Shown: positions 1 through 5,469 of the stretch, one piece after another | Position numbering within the stretch: the first letter of the stretch is position 1 | Layout: each line of letters opens with the position of its first letter | DNA from: Thermoproteota archaeon | Lineage (GTDB): Archaea > Thermoproteota > Thermoprotei > Thermoproteales > Thermocladiaceae | Length of the DNA stretch: 5,469 bases | NCBI GenBank assembly: GCA_013153895.1 | Contig: JAADDN010000203.1 | Coordinates: forward strand, 1-5,469 | Reading direction: 5' to 3' | Notes under the pieces: generated by a model | Database searches by the model: none | The model's input: the letters and a program-made list of their open reading frames with translations, nothing else | What the model was told of the DNA's origin: nothing | Position numbers and translations under genes: made by a program

Positions 1-1680
1 ATTTGAAAAAAGTGGAACATACTTAGAATGATTCTCTAAATAATACGGCTGATAACTACTAACGAGCTTATATACCTTAACTTCTAGATGAGGAATAGTG
101 TAATTATATGTTGATAAGTCAATAAGAAAAGCTATCGAAGTAGGACTAGTATTGAAGTATGTAAGATAGAATAAGCTTGAAAATACCTTCTCAATAAAAG
201 AACTCGACTTATTAATATAATACGATGATGGACATACTAGATAAGCAAAGTATGAGAAGTTATCAGGCACACATGCACTACATTCAGAAAATATTTTGTG
301 TATCGACTCTACATGCGCTGGTAATGACGTCTCATATATTAACTTATACTCTATTAACGATATGTTGTGAACATACGCTTTATCTGTTATTTTAATATTA
401 CTTAGATCTAACCTTATGAAGTATATTGGAACTAGTGACGATATTGGAATGATAAGCCAATAATAATGTCCTTTTATGTCGATTTTCTCTATATAGTATA
501 TGACTATTATGCTATCAGCAACATGAGTGAAAGATGCTGGAATTAGGAAGGATAGGAGAGGTACACTACAGCTTGCGTAAGATATCTTAGATATCCATAA
601 GTTACCATGAATGTTATAGTATCCTGATATTATGTATCCTAGGAAGGATATTCCTGAAATATATCTTGCGTATGGAGGTTCTACAACCTCTCCTAGAGCT
701 TCTATAGGATACTTATGATGGCATTTAAATATTATGCTTATAGGGACTTTCTCAATAATATTTCTAACATTTCTCATATTCTTAATAATGTTAATACCTT
801 CAACATAACCTGTCATTAACATTGTACATCTCAGTGCTTCGTATAGAGAAAAGTTTCCTATTGGGTATAGGTAAGCATAAGATAAGCTTCTTAACTTACC
901 TGTTAGGTTCCATATCTTTATCATTATAACATTTTTACAATTATTAATTGATTTTCTCAAAAATACTTTACTATTCTTGACTATTTCCACAAGATTAGTA
1001 TTGTATAATCTCATCATTATCTTATTAAGTACGTTCTTCAGTATATCTGTAAAATTTATATAATTTATCTCATATTTCGATAAAATTATAAGAAGAGGAT
1101 ACTTAAATGCCCGTAGAGGATCTCTATGCGCAATATCTGCAGCCTTAAGGTATGATTTACTCGTGATCATGAAGAGATTAAACGTGTCGTATCCGTATGA
1201 GCCTATGTATAGATTTCCATCATTATCATACATGTAGAAGGTGAACCATATTGTTAATTCTGGAATATCTTGAGAATAATCTTTTAATGAATTTTCATAA
1301 TATCTTAAGAAGTCTCCTATAGCTTTTGAAATATCTACACATATGATTCTAGGATCGTTTATCCAGTAGTTTGAGACATATTCTCTATATGGCGTCACTA
1401 TTGTTATCTGGAGAATACCTTTCAGATTCTTACCTCTAACGTTAAGTACTGATCTATCTACTACTATAGTTACCTTATGGAAGTACCCGTCTAATCCTAT
1501 AGAGAATAATGAACATTGTATAAATCTTGTGACTACGTTTATGCTCACTATCTTACCTGTTATGTATAGACAGTATATTGTGATTAGAAGTATAAATATT
1601 AGAACTCCTATGAAGGGAGTTACAACTTCAATGTTATGTCTCGCTTTTCCTGGTCTATTGTAGGTAGATAATGTTCTCAC
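1..1680 (-). CDS. Large membrane-anchored protein of unknown family, 3' part outside the window
   Basis: I translated the minus strand from 1680 to 1 and found 560 codons with no stop, so the gene is real but its C-terminus lies beyond the left edge. The start is GTG at 1680-1678; in the same frame TAA and TAG stops lie about 45-50 bases upstream with no ATG, GTG or TTG between. A basic N-terminus (RPGKARH, residues 9-15) precedes one strong hydrophobic segment at about residues 19-40 (core GVLIFILLITIYCLYI). This predicts a single signal anchor with the long remainder outside the cell. The rest is rich in Tyr, Ile, Ser and Asn with scattered Cys (for example ECSAC near residue 467) and looks like a secreted beta-rich protein. 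A weaker hydrophobic stretch near residues 427-443 (YYWLIIPISSLVPIYFI) could be a second membrane segment or a buried core. I recognise no catalytic motif and assign no function. It is divergent from the wHTH-ATPase operon. Confidence 0.85.
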   Translation of the reverse strand, partial: MRTLSTYNRPGKARHNIEVVTPFIGVLIFILLITIYCLYITGKIVSINVVTRFIQCSLFSIGLDGYFHKVTIVVDRSVLNVRGKNLKGILQITIVTPYREYVSNYWINDPRIICVDISKAIGDFLRYYENSLKDYSQDIPELTIWFTFYMYDNDGNLYIGSYGYDTFNLFMITSKSYLKAADIAHRDPLRAFKYPLLIILSKYEINYINFTDILKNVLNKIMMRLYNTNLVEIVKNSKVFLRKSINNCKNVIMIKIWNLTGKLRSLSYAYLYPIGNFSLYEALRCTMLMTGYVEGINIIKNMRNVRNIIEKVPISIIFKCHHKYPIEALGEVVEPPYARYISGISFLGYIISGYYNIHGNLWISKISYASCSVPLLSFLIPASFTHVADSIIVIYYIEKIDIKGHYYWLIIPISSLVPIYFIRLDLSNIKITDKAYVHNISLIEYKLIYETSLPAHVESIHKIFSECSACVPDNFSYFAYLVCPSSYYINKSSSFIEKVFSSLFYLTYFNTSPTSIAFLIDLSTYNYTIPHLEVKVYKLVSSYQPYYLENHSKYVPLFSN

Positions 1681-1706
1681 TTTATCGTATATATGTGAGT
1701 AACATC

Positions 1707-1716
1707 TTTTAAATAT
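1707..1716 (-). promoter_or_regulatory. Probable TATA box of the minus-strand membrane protein gene
   Basis: On the minus strand the sequence AAGATATTTAAAAG is an A/T-rich TATA-like element preceded by purines that could serve as a BRE. Its centre is about 30 bases upstream of the GTG start at 1680, so transcription would begin within a few bases of the start codon, as in leaderless crenarchaeal messages. This is judged by position and composition only. Confidence 0.5.
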
Positions 1717-1724
1717 CTTATCGA

Positions 1725-1735
1725 TCTATTAATTA
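1725..1735 (+). promoter_or_regulatory. Possible TATA element of the wHTH-ATPase operon
   Basis: The A/T-rich stretch CTATTAATTA is centred about 26 bases before the GTG start at 1757, the spacing expected for a leaderless archaeal transcript. The match to a TATA box is weak. The TTTAAATA at 1708-1715 is an alternative that would leave a leader of roughly 20 bases. Confidence 0.3.
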
Positions 1736-1756
1736 CGTATGGTTATCTTTTAAAGT

Positions 1757-2290
1757 GTGGGTTTGATTTCTCTTAGGAGAATTTTGAAGGTTCTTGCCGT
1801 AATATTTGGGGAGGATGAGGGACTATACATCTGTATTCCATCATCTACTGTTCATAAGGTTTTTGAGAGACTCAATTTTGAAGGTTGGGATAAGCATCTC
1901 ATAGATCTTGTTAATGAAGGATTACTGAAAGTTCAGAGGTTTGGTAGAGGATCTAGATTATGTGTTCGTAAAGATGATGAACTTATTAAGATTAGAGATT
2001 TCATATTTAGTCCTGAGACTGTTACTTCACTATCCTTAGAGGAGTTTGAAAAACTTTTTGATGATGCTTTAACAAAACTTAAGAGCAGCTCTGTCACAGG
2101 ATTCGTTGATCTTGGTAAGGTGAGAGACTTTTTAATGAGGAACTACGGTATTCCTGAGGACATGTTCGTGAAGTATGTTAGTAAGCTGATAACATCTAAG
2201 AGATGGAAGTACGCTATATGTCATGGAGGTAGTCTTAGATTGAAGATAGGTGGTGTACAGGTAGGTCTAGTTAAGCTGGTGAGAAGATGA
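1757..2290 (+). CDS. Small winged-helix-like protein, first gene of an operon with an ATPase
   Basis: This is a 177-residue protein with no membrane segment or signal peptide. I do not recognise a named family. Residues 5-75 read like a winged helix: a helix at the start, then HLIDLVNEGLLKVQRFGRGSRLCV, which has the pattern of a recognition helix followed by a basic beta wing. A helical linker covers about residues 93-110. Residues 117-177 look like a second helix-plus-wing unit (DLGKVRDFLMRNYGI, then ICHGGSLRLKIGGVQVG) with a basic end (KLVRR). Fold assignment is inference from pattern, not a motif match. The start is GTG at 1757; a TAA at 1751 in the same frame rules out anything much further upstream, and TTG at 1763 is the only close alternative. 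The stop TGA overlaps the ATG of the ATPase gene, so the two are almost certainly co-translated. A DNA-binding partner of the ATPase is the simplest reading. Confidence 0.85.
   Translation: MGLISLRRILKVLAVIFGEDEGLYICIPSSTVHKVFERLNFEGWDKHLIDLVNEGLLKVQRFGRGSRLCVRKDDELIKIRDFIFSPETVTSLSLEEFEKLFDDALTKLKSSSVTGFVDLGKVRDFLMRNYGIPEDMFVKYVSKLITSKRWKYAICHGGSLRLKIGGVQVGLVKLVRR
2278..2282 (+). promoter_or_regulatory. Shine-Dalgarno site (GGTGA) for the ATPase gene
   Basis: GGTGA, complementary to the TCACC of the usual archaeal 16S rRNA 3' end, lies 4 bases before the ATG at 2287. It supports that ATG as the true start of this internal operon gene, which overlaps the previous stop codon. Confidence 0.6.
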
Positions 2291-3135
2291 GACATCTAAT
2301 AGCATCTACCAAGAGAGCAGGACAGATTGCTGGAAGAAGATGGATCGAGGCTAAGGAGCAAGCTATCAAGTATATTAGACAGGGCAGACCTCTAGTAGCT
2401 ATCGTTGGGAGAGCAGGATGCGGTAAGACTCACATAATGTTATCGATATATGAGGAATTGAAGGATTACGTAAGATCGTTCATAGATACAACAACACTTG
2501 AAAATAGGACTCTCAGCACAATAACCGGCGCTGTTGCTTCTACACAACTCATAATAAATCTCATAAAATATGCAAAATGCTCAAGATCAGAAGACTACTG
2601 TAAGAGACTACGAGAAGTATATTCATCAGGTATACATAACTTAATAGAGTATGCGAAAAGATGGCCAACAGACTTCCTTAGAGATCTAACAAGGCTAGCA
2701 CAATCTAGAGGTTACAAAGGTCTCATAATATTTATAGATGAAGGCGCAATATCAAGCGATGATCCTCAGATACCTCAATACATAAGAACCTTACATGCAT
2801 TCAGGAACATATGCTCTCAGATAGATGGTCTACATGTAGTATTCAGCATATTACCAGACGTATTAGAATACGTAGCTAAAGTTGATGTACCACTCATGGA
2901 TATCATAAGAACAGGAACAGTATACTTACCAGATTACGTAGAGAAAGAAGAGATACAAGAACTAGCAAAAATATACCCAGCACGCGAGGATTGTCTAGCA
3001 AAGATATTAGATAACTATGAGATGCTACCACCATTAACGGTGAGACAAGTACTCTGTCTCTTACAGGAATGTGATAACCCAACGATATGTGGCATAGAAG
3101 AAAGTCTCGAAGTTAGAGTAGAAGAACAACAGTAG
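2287..3135 (+). CDS. AAA+-type P-loop ATPase (ORC/STAND-like), partner of the upstream wHTH protein
   Basis: The 282-residue protein carries a clear Walker A motif, GRAGCGKT at residues 41-48, and a Walker B motif, LIIFIDEG at 146-153, with Asp151 and Glu152 as Mg-binding and catalytic residues. HVVFSILPD (183-191) fits a sensor-1 strand with Ser187, followed by IRTGTVYLPDYVEKEEIQEL (207-226). The arrangement resembles ORC/Cdc6-like or STAND-type AAA+ ATPases, with Arg208 a possible arginine finger and TVRQVL (251-256) a possible sensor-2 region. It is shorter than Orc1/Cdc6 and lacks their C-terminal winged helix; the preceding gene could supply that function as a separate chain. The protein has no membrane segment. 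ATG at 2287 overlaps the upstream TGA and has a GGTGA site. ATPase activity is well supported; the substrate or process (DNA replication, segregation, defence, element mobility) cannot be decided from the sequence. Confidence 0.9.
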   Translation: MRHLIASTKRAGQIAGRRWIEAKEQAIKYIRQGRPLVAIVGRAGCGKTHIMLSIYEELKDYVRSFIDTTTLENRTLSTITGAVASTQLIINLIKYAKCSRSEDYCKRLREVYSSGIHNLIEYAKRWPTDFLRDLTRLAQSRGYKGLIIFIDEGAISSDDPQIPQYIRTLHAFRNICSQIDGLHVVFSILPDVLEYVAKVDVPLMDIIRTGTVYLPDYVEKEEIQELAKIYPAREDCLAKILDNYEMLPPLTVRQVLCLLQECDNPTICGIEESLEVRVEEQQ

Positions 3136-3146
3136 ACGAGGAATGG

Positions 3147-3156
3147 TATATAAATA
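3147..3156 (+). promoter_or_regulatory. TATA box of the RNase P RNA gene
   Basis: TATATAAATA is a near-consensus archaeal TATA box, 11 bases after the ATPase stop codon. Its centre is about 27 bases before the predicted 5' end of the RNA at 3179, the spacing set by TBP/TFB and RNA polymerase. The RNA therefore has its own promoter rather than depending on read-through from the ATPase operon. Confidence 0.8.
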
Positions 3157-3178
3157 AGAGAAGCAACTACTTAAGTGA

Positions 3179-3403
3179 CGCGGTACCCCGCGGACAAGCA
3201 CTAAGCCGGGCACCTCCGGCGACGGGGTGCCTGAGGAAACTCCCCCACCATACCGCGGGCCCGTGGGGGTGACCCCGGCGGGAGACCGCTCCACGGGCGG
3301 TGGCTCAAATAAGGACCGATGAACCACCGCGGGGGGATGGTCCGGGTGGAGCCTGAGAGAAATGTTACAGAAGGGGGGTTATGCTTGTCCGCGGGGTACC
3401 GCG
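3179..3403 (+). ncRNA. rnpB: RNase P RNA, reduced (type T-like) form
   Basis: This is the catalytic RNA of RNase P, which trims 5' leaders from precursor tRNAs together with the archaeal RNase P proteins. Its ends form a perfect 21-bp P1 helix (3179-3199 with 3383-3403). P2/P3 is one hairpin at 3209-3231, with a GCGA tetraloop. The conserved CR-I (GAGGAAACUCCCCC from 3233) and CR-V (ACAGAAGGGGGGUUAU from 3367) pair as P4: A3238-A3239-C3240 with 3378-3380, then the universal bulged U at 3241, then C3242-C3246 with G3373-G3377. P5 is 3252-3256 with 3297-3301, and P7 is about 3260-3266 with 3291-3297. Beyond P7 only about 24 nt remain, folding into two tiny hairpins (3266-3276 and 3277-3290, the latter with a GAGA loop). 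The usual P10-P14 part is absent. Further pairings are 3302-3306 with 3349-3353 (P15) and 3313-3317 with 3339-3343 (P16). P6/P17 are unresolved. The total of about 225 nt is shorter than standard archaeal type A. The exact ends are inferred from P1. Confidence 0.93.
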
Positions 3404-3409
3404 GGATAT

Positions 3410-3970
3410 TTAGAACTTCTTCCAAGATATTACTGACCTAGCCTTCTCTATACAGGTCCTACAGTACCTAGCTTCTTTATAATCAACGTCAAGTATAGAG
3501 TTAGAGAATGACATTACACATTTCCTGTTTGGACAGTGTTCTAGACATAACGTGTGACCTAGTTCGTGAAGTATCTCTTTAGTTAATCTCTCGTAGAATA
3601 GTGTAGTTATATCGATCTCTCCGATGTACGTAACTTTCAATCTCTCCGTAAATACTATAGCTATGTTTCCACATAATTCAGCTATACCAAACACAAAGTT
3701 TAAGCCAGGAACATAACCATCATCATCGATAACTATCACGATCTTATTATTAAATTCTCTAATATTGAAGACATTTCTTAAAGCATTTAATAATTTCTCA
3801 GCATTTATCTGACCTCTAACATTATCTTTAAAACTTCTTACAACATCTGTAAGATCTATATCCTCAAGAATCTCTACCTCTGTTGGAGCTATCTCTGATA
3901 GAGTATCTTCGATATGTTCAAGTACTGGATCTGGAATATCTATCTCAGATACTATGTTTATCTTAAGCAT
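3410..3970 (-). CDS. amzA: Archaemetzincin, zinc-dependent metalloprotease
   Basis: The 186-residue protein ends with the archaemetzincin signature: HELGHTLCLEHC at residues 135-146, CVM at 151-153, and CRTC at 170-173. His135, His139 and His145 should hold the catalytic zinc, with Glu136 as general base. Cys146, Cys151, Cys170 and Cys173 form the second, structural zinc site typical of the family. Met153 fits the Met-turn position. The glycine of the metzincin motif HExxHxxGxxH is replaced by Cys142 (TGT in place of GGN). No signal peptide is visible, so it is probably cytoplasmic; natural substrates of the family are poorly known. I chose ATG at 3970, giving the N-terminus MLKINIVSEI, which matches the usual MxIxIV opening of the family and its length of about 180 residues. 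A TTG at 3991 would add seven residues and is less likely. The stop lies 7 bases from the end of the convergent RNase P RNA. It is the last gene of a three-gene minus-strand group. Confidence 0.93.
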   Translation of the reverse strand: MLKINIVSEIDIPDPVLEHIEDTLSEIAPTEVEILEDIDLTDVVRSFKDNVRGQINAEKLLNALRNVFNIREFNNKIVIVIDDDGYVPGLNFVFGIAELCGNIAIVFTERLKVTYIGEIDITTLFYERLTKEILHELGHTLCLEHCPNRKCVMSFSNSILDVDYKEARYCRTCIEKARSVISWKKF

Positions 3971-4021
3971 GGTGATGATTGGTCCCCTCAACTGAGTGAT
4001 GAAGAACCATTGCAGTGCTGA

Positions 4022-4552
4022 TCATCTTTTAAACATTAAGTAGCTCATTATGCCTATTATCGTCTTACCATCAACGATCTCTCCCTTTCTAATCATCTCA
4101 AGAGCATCATCAATACTTACCTCCCTAATCTCCATATACTTCTCCTCAGGACTCATCTCTGCTTGAGGTTTCTCTTTCCTGACTAGGTTCCTCATCACTA
4201 CTATATGTATCATCTCATTAGTATATCCTGGAGATGGATAGAAACTTATGAGATGTTCTACAGTACCTGCCTCATAACCAGTCTCCTCAAGAAGCTCTCT
4301 CTTAGCGCACTCTTCAACGCTCTCGCCAGGTTTCAATATTCCAGCAGGTAGCTCATATATGTGCTTATCTAGAGCAGGTCTATACCTATACTCTAGAAGA
4401 ATTTTCTTATCGTCTACAAACGCTAGCATTGCTACAGCACCCCTGTGCTCAACTATATCACGCTCCTGTAATCCATCTGGAGTCTCGACATAGTACTTGC
4501 AAAGTCTGATTATTCTTCCCTCATATAGTACATCCTTCTTAACTACTTTCAC
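4022..4552 (-). CDS. Nudix hydrolase, ADP-ribose pyrophosphatase type
   Basis: The 176-residue protein has a complete Nudix box at residues 71-93: Gly71, Glu77, Arg85-Glu86, Glu89-Glu90 and Gly92, with no key residue missing. These glutamates bind the divalent metals that hydrolyse a nucleoside diphosphate linked to another group. SFYPSPGYTNE (103-113), just after the box, is the pattern typical of ADP-ribose pyrophosphatases, which convert ADP-ribose to AMP and ribose 5-phosphate. The N-terminal half (EHRGAVAMLAFVDDKKILL, then YRPALDKHIYELPAG) also fits this subfamily. The protein is soluble and of normal length. The start is GTG at 4552; an in-frame TAG 12 bases upstream excludes an extension. 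It begins 32 bases after the stop of the wHTH/methylase-fold gene and ends about 50 bases before amzA, so the three are probably one transcript. Exact substrate preference is inferred from the motif only. Confidence 0.93.
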   Translation of the reverse strand: MKVVKKDVLYEGRIIRLCKYYVETPDGLQERDIVEHRGAVAMLAFVDDKKILLEYRYRPALDKHIYELPAGILKPGESVEECAKRELLEETGYEAGTVEHLISFYPSPGYTNEMIHIVVMRNLVRKEKPQAEMSPEEKYMEIREVSIDDALEMIRKGEIVDGKTIIGIMSYLMFKR

Positions 4553-4584
4553 AGTATGGTACTACTTTACGAGATATTTCAAAG

Positions 4585-5436
4585 TTAAGTTCTGATATAT
4601 GCTATGTAGACTGAAGCTTCAGTAGAATCTTCAATACTCATAGAGTCTATACTCTCTAGATCAACGTTAACTATAGTTATTGAATCTCCTCTACGACTAA
4701 CCTTTAGAAGCCTAAATATGTTGTTCAGTTCTACATCAGATAACGTGCTCGATATTACTAATTCTGTAGAAGAATCTCTCTTAAAGCGAAACCTCTTCTT
4801 ACATGGGAAATCTAGAATGTTTAATGCAACATGTATAGGAGATATATTACTAACATAGTAAATATTCTCTCTACACTCGATCATGCTTGTAATATTGTTG
4901 AATATATCTGAGTCAAGTATCTTATCTATAAGTATGAGCTTAACATCAGAGTCTGCTGGACATATGAACCTCTTGAGCTCATATTGTGATAATTTTGATA
5001 TATCTTCAATATGTTCTGCAGCAGCAATCTCTATAATTCTATGAGGAACATTAGGAGAGTAGAGCACCTGATTAGCAGATCTTAATAATCTTATTGATTT
5101 TATGTTAAGATATTTTGGAAGACCTAGACCTATATCAATTATGTAGAGCCCAGGCTTAATATCGTCTGTCCTCTCAAGACATCTGACCTTTCCAGCATTT
5201 AGAGTATATAATGTTCTACGATTACTAGATATGTCGAAGACAGTCTTAACAAGATTGAGCTGTTTTAGGATCTTTAATGCTCTTCTAATTGTCTTAGGAG
5301 ATAGACCTGTACCATTAACTATGTCCTGAAAAGATAAGTATTGTCTACAGTTGAGCAAATGTTCTAGAAGCATGTAGTTTATTATACATCTTACGGTCTT
5401 AGAAGATGTAATGTCGCCATTATCGCAGGTATTCAT
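4585..5436 (-). CDS. Winged-helix domain fused to a degenerate tetrapyrrole-methylase-like domain
   Basis: The 283-residue protein has two parts. Residues about 14-80 form a winged-helix DNA-binding domain, with LSFQDIVNGTGLSPKTIRRA (34-53) as the helix-turn-helix, LKQLNLVKTV next, then a basic wing (SSNRRTLYTLN). From residue 97 the pattern matches SAM-dependent tetrapyrrole methylases and diphthine synthase: YIIDIGLGLPKYLNIKSIRL aligns with the family opening xxVGxGPGDPxxLTLKAxRL, then LLRSANQVLYSPNVP. YYVSNISPIHVALNILDFP (193-211) corresponds to the family stretch VVPGVSSxxAAAARLGLP. The glycine loop is altered (GLGLPK) and I find no GDP motif near residues 165-175, where VKLILIDK sits. 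The domain may thus bind SAM or another ligand without catalysis, making the protein a candidate ligand-sensing regulator. A true methyltransferase remains possible. ATG at 5436 is preceded by an in-frame TGA. This is the first gene of the minus-strand group with the Nudix and archaemetzincin genes. The methylase-fold call is pattern-based. Confidence 0.8.
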   Translation of the reverse strand: MNTCDNGDITSSKTVRCIINYMLLEHLLNCRQYLSFQDIVNGTGLSPKTIRRALKILKQLNLVKTVFDISSNRRTLYTLNAGKVRCLERTDDIKPGLYIIDIGLGLPKYLNIKSIRLLRSANQVLYSPNVPHRIIEIAAAEHIEDISKLSQYELKRFICPADSDVKLILIDKILDSDIFNNITSMIECRENIYYVSNISPIHVALNILDFPCKKRFRFKRDSSTELVISSTLSDVELNNIFRLLKVSRRGDSITIVNVDLESIDSMSIEDSTEASVYIAYIRT

Positions 5437-5469
5437 AATTCTTCACGATAGATAACTTGCAGACCATAT

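Larger units (their letters stand above)
1704..1754. repeat. 10-bp direct repeat ATCTTTTAAA in the divergent promoter region
   Basis: ATCTTTTAAA occurs at 1704-1713 and again at 1745-1754, 41 bp apart, which is close to four helical turns. The first copy overlaps the putative TATA box of the minus-strand gene. The second sits directly in front of the GTG start at 1757. The neighbouring gene encodes a wHTH-like protein, so an operator is conceivable. However, the motif is A/T-rich and a third copy occurs by coding necessity at 4024-4033, so chance is a serious alternative. Confidence 0.3.

Noticed and set aside
3061..3327. 88-codon open frame on the minus strand over the ATPase 3' end and the RNA
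   Set aside because: It is antisense to both the ATPase gene and the RNase P RNA, and its Pro/Gly/Arg-rich part merely translates the G+C-rich structured RNA.
3179..3403. SRP (7S) RNA as the identity of the G+C-rich RNA
   Set aside because: The GAGGAAA and ACAGAA...GGUUAU regions pair as P4 with the bulged U, inside a terminal P1 helix. This is the RNase P layout; no SRP helix 8 core was found.
3179..3403. Inverted repeat of 21 bp as transposon ends
   Set aside because: The perfect inverted repeat is the P1 helix of the RNA; there is no transposase and no target duplication.
3201..3425. 74-codon open frame on the minus strand within the RNase P RNA
   Set aside because: It lies antisense to the RNA and its open frame results from the high G+C content; the composition is low-complexity Pro/Arg/Gly.
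3971..3991. TTG at 3991 as the start of the archaemetzincin
   Set aside because: ATG at 3970 gives the usual family N-terminus and length; the seven extra residues have no family counterpart and no ribosome site precedes the TTG.
1..5469. CRISPR array, tRNA genes or insertion sequence
   Set aside because: I saw no regularly spaced repeats, no tRNA cloverleaf pattern and no transposase-like reading frame.

Overview
The window looks like the chromosome of a hyperthermophilic crenarchaeon (Thermoproteota). The signs are an A+T-rich background with one sharply G+C-rich structural RNA, heavy use of AGA/AGG and ATA codons, GTG starts lying just downstream of TATA-like elements (leaderless style), and an archaemetzincin. 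The RNA is an RNase P RNA with a severely reduced specificity domain. This resembles the minimal form known from Pyrobaculum, Caldivirga and Vulcanisaeta and hints at Thermoproteales/Thermoproteaceae or a relative. I cannot name the species.

Layout, left to right. (1) 1-1680, minus strand: the first 560 codons of a large membrane-anchored protein that runs off the left edge. It has one N-terminal transmembrane anchor and a long, probably extracytoplasmic part of unknown family. (2) 1681-1756: a short divergent promoter region with TATA-like elements and a 10-bp direct repeat. (3) 1757-3135, plus strand: a two-gene operon with a 4-bp ATGA overlap, encoding a small protein that looks like two winged-helix domains, then an AAA+-type P-loop ATPase. 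(4) 3147-3403, plus strand: a TATA box and the RNase P RNA gene (rnpB). (5) 3410-5436, minus strand: three genes in a row, transcribed from the right. They are a winged-helix protein fused to a degenerate tetrapyrrole-methylase-like domain, a Nudix ADP-ribose pyrophosphatase-type hydrolase, and an archaemetzincin metalloprotease. (6) 5437-5469: 33 bp upstream of the last gene, in which I see no convincing promoter.

How the parts may work together. The wHTH protein and the ATPase are almost certainly co-translated and may form a DNA-binding/ATPase pair of unknown role; the divergent membrane protein may share their control region. RNase P RNA is the catalytic core for trimming tRNA 5' leaders and has its own promoter. 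The three-gene minus operon pairs a possible ligand-sensing regulator with two enzymes; their common pathway is not evident from sequence. The points most worth following up are the miniature RNase P RNA, the wHTH/methylase-fold fusion that seems to lack catalytic motifs, the Gly-to-Cys change inside the archaemetzincin zinc motif, and the uncharacterised wHTH-ATPase operon.
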